This document shows, in pieces, positions 35,743 to 44,017 of a DNA stretch of 50,375 nucleotides. Position 1 is the stretch's first letter. Each line of letters starts with the position of its first letter. The notes beneath the pieces were generated by a model, which saw only the letters and a list, made by a program, of their open reading frames with translations, was not told the origin of the DNA and searched no databases. Origin of the DNA: Bacteroidota bacterium (lineage in GTDB: Bacteria > Bacteroidota > Bacteroidia > Palsa-965); NCBI GenBank assembly GCA_013298545.1, contig JAAFIA010000029.1, positions 1 through 50,375 of the forward strand, written 5' to 3'. The position numbers and the translations under genes were made by a program.

Positions 35743-35769
35743 ATCGCACAGGTTATTGTTAACTGCAAA

Positions 35770-36165
35770 ATTCGTGGCTTTTTTTACCGCAAAGAGCGCA
35801 AAGTTTTTCGCAAAGCCCGCAAAGTTTTTTTCAAGAAATGATTTAGTGGAGTTGTTTAACCGCAAAGCCCGCAAAGGTTTTCGCAAAGCCCGCGAAGTTT
35901 TTTAAAAAGAAATAATTTAGTGGAGTTGTTTAATCGCAAAGTCCGCAAAGGTTTTCGCAAAGCCCGCGAAGTTTTTTTTTAAGAAATAATTTAGTGGAGT
36001 TGCTTAACCGCAAAGAGCGCAAAGGTTTTCGCAAAGGGCGCTAAGTTTTTTTTATACAAAGCATTTCAAGCAATGGTCTTTGCGTTCTTCGCGCTTTCTT
36101 TGCGCTCTTTGCGGTTAATTTTCAAGCAATGGGCTTTGCGTTTTCAAAAACACACCAATTTTGCG
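35770..36165. repeat. tandem repeats of the CGCAAAG family, locus 2
   Basis: Units of about 74 bp, with CCGCAAAGCCCGCAAAG, TTTTCGCAAAGCC and a TTTAGTGGAGTTG spacer, are repeated three to four times. They are followed by the same words in the opposite orientation (CTTTGCGCTCTTTGCGGTTAA). The block fills the gap between two convergent genes and can fold into a long hairpin. No gene was found inside. Confidence 0.8.
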
Positions 36166-36177
36166 TTTTGAAAGTCA

Positions 36178-37338
36178 TTAACTTTTACGTTCGAAGAAAC
36201 GTTTGTAAACGAATGTTGAAAAACGGATGGCGGTTTGGTCGATGTATTTGGTGAATAAATTGGAAAGGAAAAAAATTAACGCCAAGGAAAGAAGAAACGT
36301 AAATACAAAACTGAGGTGATAATTGAGTTGGATAGTCTCTATAAAAAAACGAAATGCAAACGCCGAAAATGACCCCAAGACAATCAAGTGCAACAAATAA
36401 AAACTGAACGAAATTTTTCCTAAAAAAACAGGAAGCTTTGCTGCAAGGAGCTGCGATAAAATAGATTTTTCGATTACAGAAAATACCAACAACGTGGCCG
36501 AGCCAATGAATACCCATTGGTTTTGTTCGGGATTGGCATTGCTCAATAAACCCATTTTACTCGTCGCATCATACTGGTACCAGAAAAAACTCCCCCCCGC
36601 CAAGGCCAACAGCGCCAAGGCAAGCGGTAAATACGATCCAATCGGACGGTAAAATTTACTGTAACGGTAATCGCATAAAGCTACGCCGAGCAGAAACGCT
36701 AATAAATATGTTTTGAGGAAAATCAATCCAATGGCAACATAGCACAACACGCGCAACCGCAAGCCACCAAAGGCAAGCAGAAAAATAAAGACCAACATTG
36801 ATCCTAGAAACTCCACATACATCGTCCATAAAACCGGATTGTATTCGAGCGTGCCGCCATAAAAAAATGCTTCCGAAAATGTTTCAGACAAAGCCTTCAA
36901 AAAATCGGGCGGAAAATTCCAGAGCTTGGGAAGCCAGGTGGTGTTGTGTGTGTAATTTTTTCCTAAATCGGCAATGCTAAAGGCTTGCAGGTGTAACAAA
37001 ACATACGCCAGCAAGACCGATGCAAACACCGGAATCACCAAGCGTGGATAACGTTTGATGATTCCCGCCACAGGCGATTGCGAATCGTTGTGCGCAAAAA
37101 AACGGTAACTCAAGGCATAACCACTCAACACAAAAAAAATACACACCGCAAATGTGCCATTGAAAAAAGCAGAGAGGAAAGAAGGTGCGATACTTAATTC
37201 AAGATTGGCGCTTGTATGGGTTTGTGTAGGTTGTAGCGTTAAAATGGCGGGATAAAAACTATACAGAAAATGATAGAATACAACCATCAAAGCGGCCATG
37301 CCACGCAAACCATCTAAACTTTTGTTTCTGTCCTCCAT
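36178..37338 (-). CDS. membrane acyltransferase (acyltransferase 3 family)
   Basis: The 386-residue protein has about ten membrane helices and begins with KSLDGLRGMAALMVVFYHF, the acyltransferase 3 signature with catalytic His. GTFAVCIFFVLSGYALSYRF follows. Such proteins O-acylate surface sugars. It lies 5 nt after recQ2 on the same strand, so it may be cotranscribed, though no functional link is obvious. Confidence 0.9.
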   Translation of the reverse strand: MEDRNKSLDGLRGMAALMVVFYHFLYSFYPAILTLQPTQTHTSANLELSIAPSFLSAFFNGTFAVCIFFVLSGYALSYRFFAHNDSQSPVAGIIKRYPRLVIPVFASVLLAYVLLHLQAFSIADLGKNYTHNTTWLPKLWNFPPDFLKALSETFSEAFFYGGTLEYNPVLWTMYVEFLGSMLVFIFLLAFGGLRLRVLCYVAIGLIFLKTYLLAFLLGVALCDYRYSKFYRPIGSYLPLALALLALAGGSFFWYQYDATSKMGLLSNANPEQNQWVFIGSATLLVFSVIEKSILSQLLAAKLPVFLGKISFSFYLLHLIVLGSFSAFAFRFFIETIQLNYHLSFVFTFLLSLALIFFLSNLFTKYIDQTAIRFSTFVYKRFFERKS

Positions 37339-37343
37339 CGCAT

Positions 37344-39542
37344 TTATTTTTTCAGCAAAACAAGTGCAAGACGAATTTGTGCATACGGAATTTCTTGATT
37401 CAGAAATTCAAAAATAGGACGCAAGGCGCTGTCTTGTCCCGTTTTTTCTACCGCTTCGCGCACACGTGCTACCGTTGCAGGTGTAACAAAGGCGCGCAAG
37501 TCAACCGATTCGCCCGATTCGGCGAGGTAGGCCAAGTGCGACCAAATCGTTTCTACATTCAAATTGCGTTGTTTGGCAATTGCTTCAACAGGCAAGCCTT
37601 GGCGGTAAAGCGCAAGCGTTTCGATGTAGGTATTTCCTTTTTGTACTTTGGGTGCGGCAATGCTTGTAACGAAAGCGGTGGGAGGAAGCACCGCATTTTT
37701 TTCGGGAAGCGTTTTTCCTTGTGCGCGGGCATGGTTGCGCAAACATTCGAGAAAAAGATCGCCATACTTTTCATACTTCGCACGACCAACGCCTGAAACA
37801 CTGAGGAACGATTCGCCGGTGAGCGGAAATTTTTCGGTCATGTCGCGTAGTGCGGCATCAGAGAAAATCATGAATGGCGGAACACTTTCGCGTTTCGACA
37901 GATCGAGGCGAAGCTTGCGGAGCAATTCAAATAATTCGGGATCAACAGGTGTGTTTGACGTAGTTCCGGTTTTCTTTTCGCGGCGTGGCTTTTCGCGAAT
38001 TTCATCTTCTGCTTCGCGCACAATTTCGGCGAGTTGAATGGTTTGTTTACCAAACAAAACATCGCGACCGAAATCCGTAATTTTTAAGGCAAAGTTTTCG
38101 TCGTACGCAATTTCCAAGGTGCCGAGTTGAATCAACTGCAAAAAATACTGTTGCCAATCGGCAAACGAAATATCTTTTCCTGCGCCCCAGGTTTTAATCG
38201 TGTGGTAATTTTTCTCCAAGACATCGGCCATCGACGAGCCGCGCAAGACATTGATGAGCAAATTCACGGCTTCTTTTTCGCCCGTGCGCGCTACCACGGA
38301 CAAGGCTTTTTGCGCCAAGATCGTTCCTTCAAACAAGGCGCGTGGATGACGGCACACATCGCAATTGCCACAATTGTCGGGCAACGATTCGCTGAAGTAC
38401 GTGATCAGAATTTTGCGTCGGCAGATATTCGCTTCGCAGAATTGCTGCATGCGTTTTAGTTTGGCGATATTGATTTCGCTTTGTCCGCTTTCTTGTGCCA
38501 TGCGCGAGAGCAAGACCAAATCGCCGAGGTTGTAATACAGAATCGTATCGGCAGGTTCGCCATCGCGTCCACCGCGACCAATTTCCTGATAATAACTTTC
38601 AATGTTTTTCGGCAAGTTGTAGTGAATGACCCAACGCACATTCGATTTGTCGATGCCCATGCCAAACGCAATGGTGGCGCAAACCACTTGTGTGCGGTCG
38701 TTGAGAAAATCGTCTTGTGCTTTGTTGCGTTCGTGGTTCGGCATTCCGGCGTGGTAACACACCGCATCGATTTTTTGTGCGCGCAGGGCTTCGGCCACCG
38801 CTTCGGTATTTTTGCGACTGAGGCAATAAATAATTCCGGCCTGATTGGGGCGCGAGCGAATGAACGTAACAATCTCCACGATTTTGTCTTTTGCTTTCAA
38901 ACCCGCACGCACGGCCAAACTCAGGTTGGGCCGATCAAACGAAGCCACAAACACATTCGGTTCGTGCATGCGCAATTGTGTGGCAATGTCGCGGCGGGTT
39001 ACGCGGTCGGCGGTGGCGGTGAGGGCCATGACCGGAACATCGGGCAGCATGGTTTTGATGGTATGCAACTGCGTGTATTCGGGCCTAAAATCGTGGCCCC
39101 ACGACGAGATGCAATGCGCTTCGTCGATGGCGACCATGCTGATCGGGAATTGTTGTTTGAGCCAAGCCAGATCGGTGATGAGTTTTTCGGGCGAGACGTA
39201 AATGAGTTTGATTTCGCCCGTTTGGCAACGCATGAGGATGTCTTGCGCTTCGCCGGGATGCGTGGTGCTGTTGAGTGCAGCAGCGCCAATGCCGTTGACT
39301 TGCAGGGCTTCTACCTGATCTTTCATGAGCGCCAGCAGCGGCGACACAACAATACAAACACCGTCTTTGAGTAATGCGGGAATTTGAAAACAGATGGATT
39401 TTCCGCCGCCGGTGGGCATAATCACCACCGTATCGCGGCCATCGAGGACAGATTGAATAATATCTTCCTGTAAGGGCCGAAAACTGGAATAGCCGTAATA
39501 GTGTTGAAGAATAGAAGCGGGAGTAAGGGCAAGCGTTGTCAT
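37344..39542 (-). CDS. ATP-dependent DNA helicase RecQ (second paralogue)
   Basis: The 732-residue protein has Walker A MPTGGGKS (Lys48), AIDEAHCISSWGHDFRPEY, zinc-binding Cys residues in CRRKILITYFSESLPDNCGNCDVC-type spacing, and RQC and HRDC-like parts. A further C-terminal HTH-like segment, ETLALYRQGLPVEAIAKQRN, is the one seen in many RecQ proteins outside the gammaproteobacteria. The ATG at 39542 (MTTLALTPASILQHYYGY) fits the family start. It is only moderately similar to the other RecQ in this window. Confidence 0.94.
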   Translation of the reverse strand: MTTLALTPASILQHYYGYSSFRPLQEDIIQSVLDGRDTVVIMPTGGGKSICFQIPALLKDGVCIVVSPLLALMKDQVEALQVNGIGAAALNSTTHPGEAQDILMRCQTGEIKLIYVSPEKLITDLAWLKQQFPISMVAIDEAHCISSWGHDFRPEYTQLHTIKTMLPDVPVMALTATADRVTRRDIATQLRMHEPNVFVASFDRPNLSLAVRAGLKAKDKIVEIVTFIRSRPNQAGIIYCLSRKNTEAVAEALRAQKIDAVCYHAGMPNHERNKAQDDFLNDRTQVVCATIAFGMGIDKSNVRWVIHYNLPKNIESYYQEIGRGGRDGEPADTILYYNLGDLVLLSRMAQESGQSEINIAKLKRMQQFCEANICRRKILITYFSESLPDNCGNCDVCRHPRALFEGTILAQKALSVVARTGEKEAVNLLINVLRGSSMADVLEKNYHTIKTWGAGKDISFADWQQYFLQLIQLGTLEIAYDENFALKITDFGRDVLFGKQTIQLAEIVREAEDEIREKPRREKKTGTTSNTPVDPELFELLRKLRLDLSKRESVPPFMIFSDAALRDMTEKFPLTGESFLSVSGVGRAKYEKYGDLFLECLRNHARAQGKTLPEKNAVLPPTAFVTSIAAPKVQKGNTYIETLALYRQGLPVEAIAKQRNLNVETIWSHLAYLAESGESVDLRAFVTPATVARVREAVEKTGQDSALRPIFEFLNQEIPYAQIRLALVLLKK

Positions 39543-39596
39543 GATGCGGTACAAAGAACAAGGAATAAAATGAACAAATGGATTTAACGGCGGCAA

Positions 39597-39924
39597 ATGT
39601 CTTACGATTTTTTGAACAGAGGTGTTTTTAAGTGTTTATATCCGTTTGTAAATGTTTGTAAATGTTTGTTGTCGGGTATGAGGTTGGTTTTGTTGGGGTT
39701 TTGGAAGGATTTATTTGCGATTGGTCTTAATGTTTTTGGGTTTAAATTTTAGTTTTAAGTAGTTAATTTTTATTTGTTGATGGTTTATTGGTAATATTAT
39801 TTGGATTTTTGGTGGGGATGGTTTAGGTTTGGGTACAATTTAATTAGAGTCAATTAGATGTTTGTTAGCATTGGCATGATACCCTCCAAACATATATACA
39901 AAATAAGTAAACCCAAAAAATACT
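39597..39924. other. AT-rich intergenic stretch
   Basis: No gene, tRNA or strong hairpin is visible. The stretch is T/G-rich on the plus strand and has a direct repeat of TGTTTGTAAA words near its start. It marks the shift from the normal composition to an AT-rich islet. Confidence 0.5.
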
Positions 39925-41004
39925 ATGGACTTAAAAGATCAATTAAAACAAATTGCAGACAGGGTTGTAAAACTTAAAGACCAAATCCAAACAGAAGAAG
40001 CAACTAAAAACGCTTTCATAATGCCTTTTTTGCAGGCATTAGGTTATGATGTTTTTAATCCACTTGAAGTTGTTCCAGAATTTGTTGCAGATATTGGAAT
40101 AAAGAAAGGTGAAAAAATTGATTACGCAATTTTCAAAGACGGAAAACCAACAATACTTGTAGAGTGCAAAGACTGGCGACAAAACTTGAACTTACACGAT
40201 GGACAACTATTGAGGTATTTTCACGTTTCAAATGCAAAGTTTGGACTTTTAACAAACGGAATTAGTTATCGTTTCTATTCTGATTTAGTTGTACCAAACA
40301 AAATGGATGAAAAACCGTTTTTGGAATTTAATATCACAGAAATTAAAGACAATCAAATTGACGAATTAAAGAAATTTCACAAAGTTTATTTTGACGCTGA
40401 CAGTATCGTAAATACAGCAAGTGAGTTAAAATACACAAACGAGCTAAAACATTTATTGCAACAAGAATTAGTAAACCCTAGCGCTGACTTCGTTAAACAT
40501 TTTGCAAGACAAGTTTATCCAAGTGTTGTAACGGCAAAAGTGTTAGAACAGTTTACAGTATTGACAAAGAAATCAATCCAACAACACATAAGCGACCTAA
40601 TTTCAGAAAGGCTTAAAACCGCATTAACAAAAGAAGACGAAACATCAAAAGCTGTAAGAAATTCAGACAATCCAGAAACGACTGATGATGAGAGTAAAAT
40701 TGTTACAACAGCAGAAGAAATGGAAGCGTTTTTGATTGTGAAAACTATTTTAAGACAGCAAATCGTTCCAACAAGAGTGGCGTTTAGAGATGCTCAATCT
40801 TATTTTGCAATTTTATTAGACGACAACAATAGAAAGACAATTTGCAGACTTTACTTGAATGGCAACAAAAAATATATTGGGACATTCGACGAACAAAAGA
40901 AAGAAATCAAAACGGAAATACTATCACTAGATGATATTTTTCAGTACTCAAAGAATTTATTAGGGACAGTTGAACATTATGATAAATCAAAGGAGATAGC
41001 CTAA
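39925..41004 (+). CDS. solo type I restriction HsdR N-terminal-like nuclease
   Basis: The 359-residue protein begins with a helical region and a PD-(D/E)xK nuclease core: KIDYAIFKDGKPTILVECKDW gives Asp66, Glu80 and Lys82. This matches the HsdR_N domain of type I restriction enzymes. It lacks helicase motifs and has no hsdM or hsdS neighbours. The C-terminus (about 280-359) has a small beta domain (YFAILLDDNNRKTICRLYL). Codon use is AT-rich, unlike its neighbours. It may be a stand-alone defence nuclease or a domesticated remnant. Confidence 0.8.
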   Translation: MDLKDQLKQIADRVVKLKDQIQTEEATKNAFIMPFLQALGYDVFNPLEVVPEFVADIGIKKGEKIDYAIFKDGKPTILVECKDWRQNLNLHDGQLLRYFHVSNAKFGLLTNGISYRFYSDLVVPNKMDEKPFLEFNITEIKDNQIDELKKFHKVYFDADSIVNTASELKYTNELKHLLQQELVNPSADFVKHFARQVYPSVVTAKVLEQFTVLTKKSIQQHISDLISERLKTALTKEDETSKAVRNSDNPETTDDESKIVTTAEEMEAFLIVKTILRQQIVPTRVAFRDAQSYFAILLDDNNRKTICRLYLNGNKKYIGTFDEQKKEIKTEILSLDDIFQYSKNLLGTVEHYDKSKEIA

Positions 41005-41105
41005 ATCAAAATCCTGCGGAGTATAGTGTCATTAAATATTAAAATAATTCAACATAAAGGACGAAGAAAAGCCAATGTTAAAACATGAGATGAATTCTCA
41101 ATCGC

Positions 41106-41336
41106 ATGAAACTGATCAGAAAAAAATATGATAGCGAAGATGAAGCAAATTTAATTATTGCAAAATGTCAACAATTCATTGGAAAAGATTTCGATTATGA
41201 AAACGAAACTTGGATGTTGAAAAAAATCTTTCATAAAAGGTTGGATAATCATTTTATAATTAGGTGTTCTTTGTTCATTCCGCCTTCTAAGCATTTTGAC
41301 ATCCCGTTTGAAGAATTAAAAATGAATATAGATTAA
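41106..41336 (+). CDS. small protein of unknown function
   Basis: The 76-residue product has a mix of charged and aromatic residues, starts with MKLIRKKYDSEDEANL and shows no known motif. It is AT-rich like the gene before it and may belong to the same acquired block. Confidence 0.45.
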   Translation: MKLIRKKYDSEDEANLIIAKCQQFIGKDFDYENETWMLKKIFHKRLDNHFIIRCSLFIPPSKHFDIPFEELKMNID

Positions 41337-41408
41337 GCAAATTATATATTCCCCACTCCGCAGGATTTGCAATTAAAAGTGTCCGAAGTACACATTAAGT
41401 TACAATAA

Positions 41409-41426
41409 CACACACACACACACACA
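41409..41426. repeat. (CA)9 dinucleotide repeat
   Basis: Nine CA units lie 49 nt upstream of the next gene's start codon, in its probable promoter region. Confidence 0.9.
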
Positions 41427-41474
41427 ATAACTACCAAAACTATTATTACTAAATCAATTTTAAATCACCCTATT

Positions 41475-41810
41475 ATGACATTGGAACAATTACTTCCCCT
41501 AGCCCAAAGCCTTATTAACAATAATGTAATAAAGACTTTTAAAGAGCAAGGTGCTAAAGTTGCATTTACAAAAATATATACTTTTCTTCCTGTTGCAATT
41601 CGACTATTTATCAAAGAAGAAGCGTTTATTAACTTTTGTTTGAAGCACCAAGATAAACTCATAGGAAATAAAGAGCATGTCAAAAATACTTCTACAGATA
41701 AGACAAGGATTAAAAAAGCCGTAACAAAAAAAAATGTTGTGAAAAAAGTAGTTAAGAAAGCAGCCGCTAAAAATATCATAGCAAAAAAAACGGTGGCAAA
41801 GAAAAAATAA
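41475..41810 (+). CDS. small protein with a lysine/alanine-rich histone H1-like tail
   Basis: The 111-residue product has a helical N-terminal part (about 1-72) and a basic C-terminal tail with repeated KK, VKK and AAKK words (KKVVKKAAAKNIIAKKTVAKK). Such tails bind nucleic acids in bacterial H1-like proteins. The N-terminal domain was not recognised. Confidence 0.6.
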   Translation: MTLEQLLPLAQSLINNNVIKTFKEQGAKVAFTKIYTFLPVAIRLFIKEEAFINFCLKHQDKLIGNKEHVKNTSTDKTRIKKAVTKKNVVKKVVKKAAAKNIIAKKTVAKKK

Positions 41811-41847
41811 GTACCCCCGCTCCGCAGGATTTACAATCTCTCCCGCT

Positions 41848-42196
41848 CCGCAGGATTTGCAATCCTGCGGCTGCGTAAATTACTTATAAGAATTAAAGTG
41901 CATGAAATTAAAGTGTAACGATTGTGTTTTGAAAAATCGTGTTTACCGCAGGATTTCAAATCCTGCGGAGTGAAGCATAAAAGTTTAACGTAAATAGAAA
42001 TAAAGCAAAAATTATGAAGCAAGGCGTAAAGCAAACGATCAGAACAGACCGAGCGTACGCATTCCCCCCCCCGCTCCGCAGGATTTGCAATCCTGCGGCT
42101 GCGTAAATTACTTGTAAGAATTAAAGTGCATGAAATTAAAGTGTAACGATTGTGTTTTGAAAAATCGTGTTTACCGCAGGATTTCAAATCCTGCGG
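41848..42196. repeat. REP-like palindromes upstream of the transposase
   Basis: Palindromes with arms CCGCAGGATT and AATCCTGCGG and a 3-nt loop occur at 41848-41870, 41946-41968, 42076-42098 and 42174-42196. Half copies are at 41358 and 41822. They are of the kind mobilised by REP-associated tyrosine transposases. Confidence 0.85.
42014..42063 (+). pseudogene. 5' fragment of the REP transposase gene
   Basis: The first codons of the transposase (MKQGVKQTI...) with one changed residue stop after about 16 codons and run into the next palindrome. Confidence 0.8.
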
Positions 42197-42241
42197 AGCG
42201 AAGCATAAAAGTTTAACGTAAATAGAAATAAAGCAAAAATT

Positions 42242-42814
42242 ATGAAGCAAGGCGTAAAGCAAACGATCAAAACAGACCGAGCGTACGCATTAACCTTAAC
42301 GGTTGAAAAATGGGTAGATGTTTTTACACGCAAAAATCACCGCGACGCACTTATTGAATCGCTTCGTTATTGTCAAAAGCATAAAGGATTGATTGTCTAT
42401 GCGTATTGTATTATGAGCAATCACGTTCATTTGATTGCTGCAACGCATGAACCATTTCTATTAGAAGAAACCATACGCGATTTTAAAAAGTTTACATCAA
42501 AAAAGATTATTGAACAATTACATGCCGAACCCGAAAGTAGAAGCGAATGGATGCTGCCTATGTTTGCGTCAAGTGCAAAGCCAAGTACAAAACATACTTT
42601 TTATAAATTTTGGAAAACAGGAAATCATGCGATTGAATTATATAACGAAAAATTCACTTGGGATAAAATAAATTATATTCATAACAACCCCGTAAAAGCA
42701 GGATTGGTGAGAGAACCGCAAGATTGGATTTATTCTTCTGCAACAAATTATTTTGGACTTGAAAGTGTTCTTGATGTTGAAATTGTCAGTCCTAGATTAA
42801 TTACGGTTAGATGA
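42242..42814 (+). CDS. REP-associated tyrosine transposase (RAYT)
   Basis: The 190-residue Y1 transposase has the HUH motif MSNHVHLI (His61, His63) and a catalytic tyrosine candidate at Tyr145 in INYIHNNPVKAGLV. RAYTs nick single-stranded DNA at REP hairpins. Here the gene is surrounded by many such hairpins on both sides, which makes it a likely intact element. The upstream tandem copy is truncated. Confidence 0.92.
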   Translation: MKQGVKQTIKTDRAYALTLTVEKWVDVFTRKNHRDALIESLRYCQKHKGLIVYAYCIMSNHVHLIAATHEPFLLEETIRDFKKFTSKKIIEQLHAEPESRSEWMLPMFASSAKPSTKHTFYKFWKTGNHAIELYNEKFTWDKINYIHNNPVKAGLVREPQDWIYSSATNYFGLESVLDVEIVSPRLITVR

Positions 42815-43038
42815 TTTTTCAAATCGTGTTTGCCGCAGGATTGCAAATCCTGCGGAGCGGTGAGGTCGAAATTGTCAGTCCTAGATTAATTACGGTTAGA
42901 TGATTTTTTAAATGGTGTTTGCCGCAGGATTGCAAATCCTGCGGAGCGGTGTTGAAATTGTCAGTCCTAGATTAATTACGATTAAATGATTTTTAAATGG
43001 TGTTTGCCGCAGGATTGCAAATCATGCGGAGCTAATAG
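42779..43038 (+). repeat. three tandem REP-containing units
   Basis: Three units of 85-89 bp start with GAAATTGTCAGTCCTAGATT and contain a palindrome (42833-42855, 42922-42944, 43007-43029). The first overlaps the transposase 3' end. Later copies have point changes, including a broken palindrome arm in the last. Confidence 0.85.
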
Positions 43039-43225
43039 ACAAGAACGCAACCTTACACAAGAGCAACTTGGCCAACTCGTTGGTGTTCAAAAAGCACAAA
43101 TTTCTAAATTAGAAAACAGCACCAACAACGCAACCATTGATACCATTCTCAAAGTATTTAAAGCCCTTAAAGCTGAAATAAGTTTCAACGTGAAGTTGGA
43201 TGACAAGGCGGTGAAAATGACGTAG
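43030..43225 (+). pseudogene. Xre-type HTH regulator lacking its N-terminus
   Basis: The remaining 65 codons read RQERNLTQEQLGQLVGVQKAQISKLENS..., a typical Xre/HigA-like helix-turn-helix. Its start has been replaced by the last REP unit. The open frame continues into the repeat with unrelated residues. It looks like an antitoxin-type regulator disabled by the repeats. Confidence 0.7.
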
Positions 43226-43314
43226 GAATACAGTTTCCTAAATTTTGTGTAATCGCTAGTTCATTTTTCCTATCCTTGTATTTCAAAAAACAGTCCACAC
43301 AAAAAAACAACACC

Positions 43315-43686
43315 ATGAAACTCGGCGCATTTTCCATCAGCCTCAACGTTAAAGATTTGGCAACATCGAAACAATTTTATGAAAACTTAGGCTTCTCGGT
43401 TTTTGGTGGTGGTATGGAGAAAAATTACCTCATCATGAAAAATGGCAATGCCTTGGTTGGTTTATTTCAAGGCATGTTTCAAGGCAATATCTTAACCTTT
43501 AATCCCGGCTGGGACGAAAACGCCCAAACGCTCGAATCATACAATGATGTGCGCGAAATTCAACGCGCACTCAAAAGCAAAAACATAACACCCGTAAGCG
43601 AAGCCGACGAAACCACAAGCGGCCCTGCTAGTATTGTCTTGGTTGATCCTGACGGCAATGCGATTTTGATCGATCAGCACGTCTGA
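43315..43686 (+). CDS. glyoxalase/VOC superfamily protein
   Basis: The 123-residue protein has the VOC pattern: [22 protein letters not shown] at the start and [19 protein letters not shown] at the end. It may be a dioxygenase- or lyase-like enzyme or a resistance protein, and the metal site cannot be confirmed. Its base composition is back to normal for the window. Confidence 0.85.
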   Translation: MKLGAFSISLNVKDLATSKQFYENLGFSVFGGGMEKNYLIMKNGNALVGLFQGMFQGNILTFNPGWDENAQTLESYNDVREIQRALKSKNITPVSEADETTSGPASIVLVDPDGNAILIDQHV

Positions 43687-43810
43687 GTTCTGCTAGGTTT
43701 TAATTTTAATGAAATTGGATCTTGTTTGTGGGAAAGCGTGCTTGGAAATGCGTGTGTGTTTTAATCGTTGCATAATCTCGAAGAAGTAGCTATCCAAGAT
43801 CAGAACATAA

Positions 43811-43842
43811 AAAAGGTGATCTGAAAATTCAGATCACCTTTT
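43811..43842 (-). terminator. terminator of tRNA-His
   Basis: The arms AAAAAGGTGATCTG and CAGATCACCTTTTT are symmetric and lie just past the 3' end of the tRNA on the minus strand. Confidence 0.85.
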
Positions 43843-43845
43843 TGG

Positions 43846-43920
<75 letters not shown>

Positions 43921-44000
43921 GTGGCTTCTGCTTTTTTAGCAGAACGGATGCAAAAGTACCAATTCCTGTGAAAACTCCAAGACATCGGGCTTCTTTTCGT

Positions 44001-44008
44001 TAATTTTG
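44001..44008 (+). promoter_or_regulatory. -7 element of the ATPase gene (TAATTTTG)
   Basis: A perfect TAnnTTTG ends 9 nt before the ATG. The 5' untranslated region would be very short or absent. Confidence 0.6.
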
Positions 44009-44017
44009 TTCAAAATC

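Larger units (their letters stand above)
41842..42291 (+). repeat. tandem duplication of about 228 bp
   Basis: Two nearly identical units, offset by 228 bp, each hold two REP-like palindromes, a spacer and the first 16 or so codons of the transposase. The units differ at few positions. Confidence 0.85.

Noticed and set aside
38481-39374. Open frame of 297 codons on the plus strand
   Set aside because: It lies opposite recQ2 motifs and encodes a His/Arg/Phe-rich product without any recognisable domain.
43030-43225. Intact HTH regulator with a start inside the REP unit
   Set aside because: The N-terminal residues come from repeat sequence and do not fit the Xre family, so it is listed as a pseudogene.
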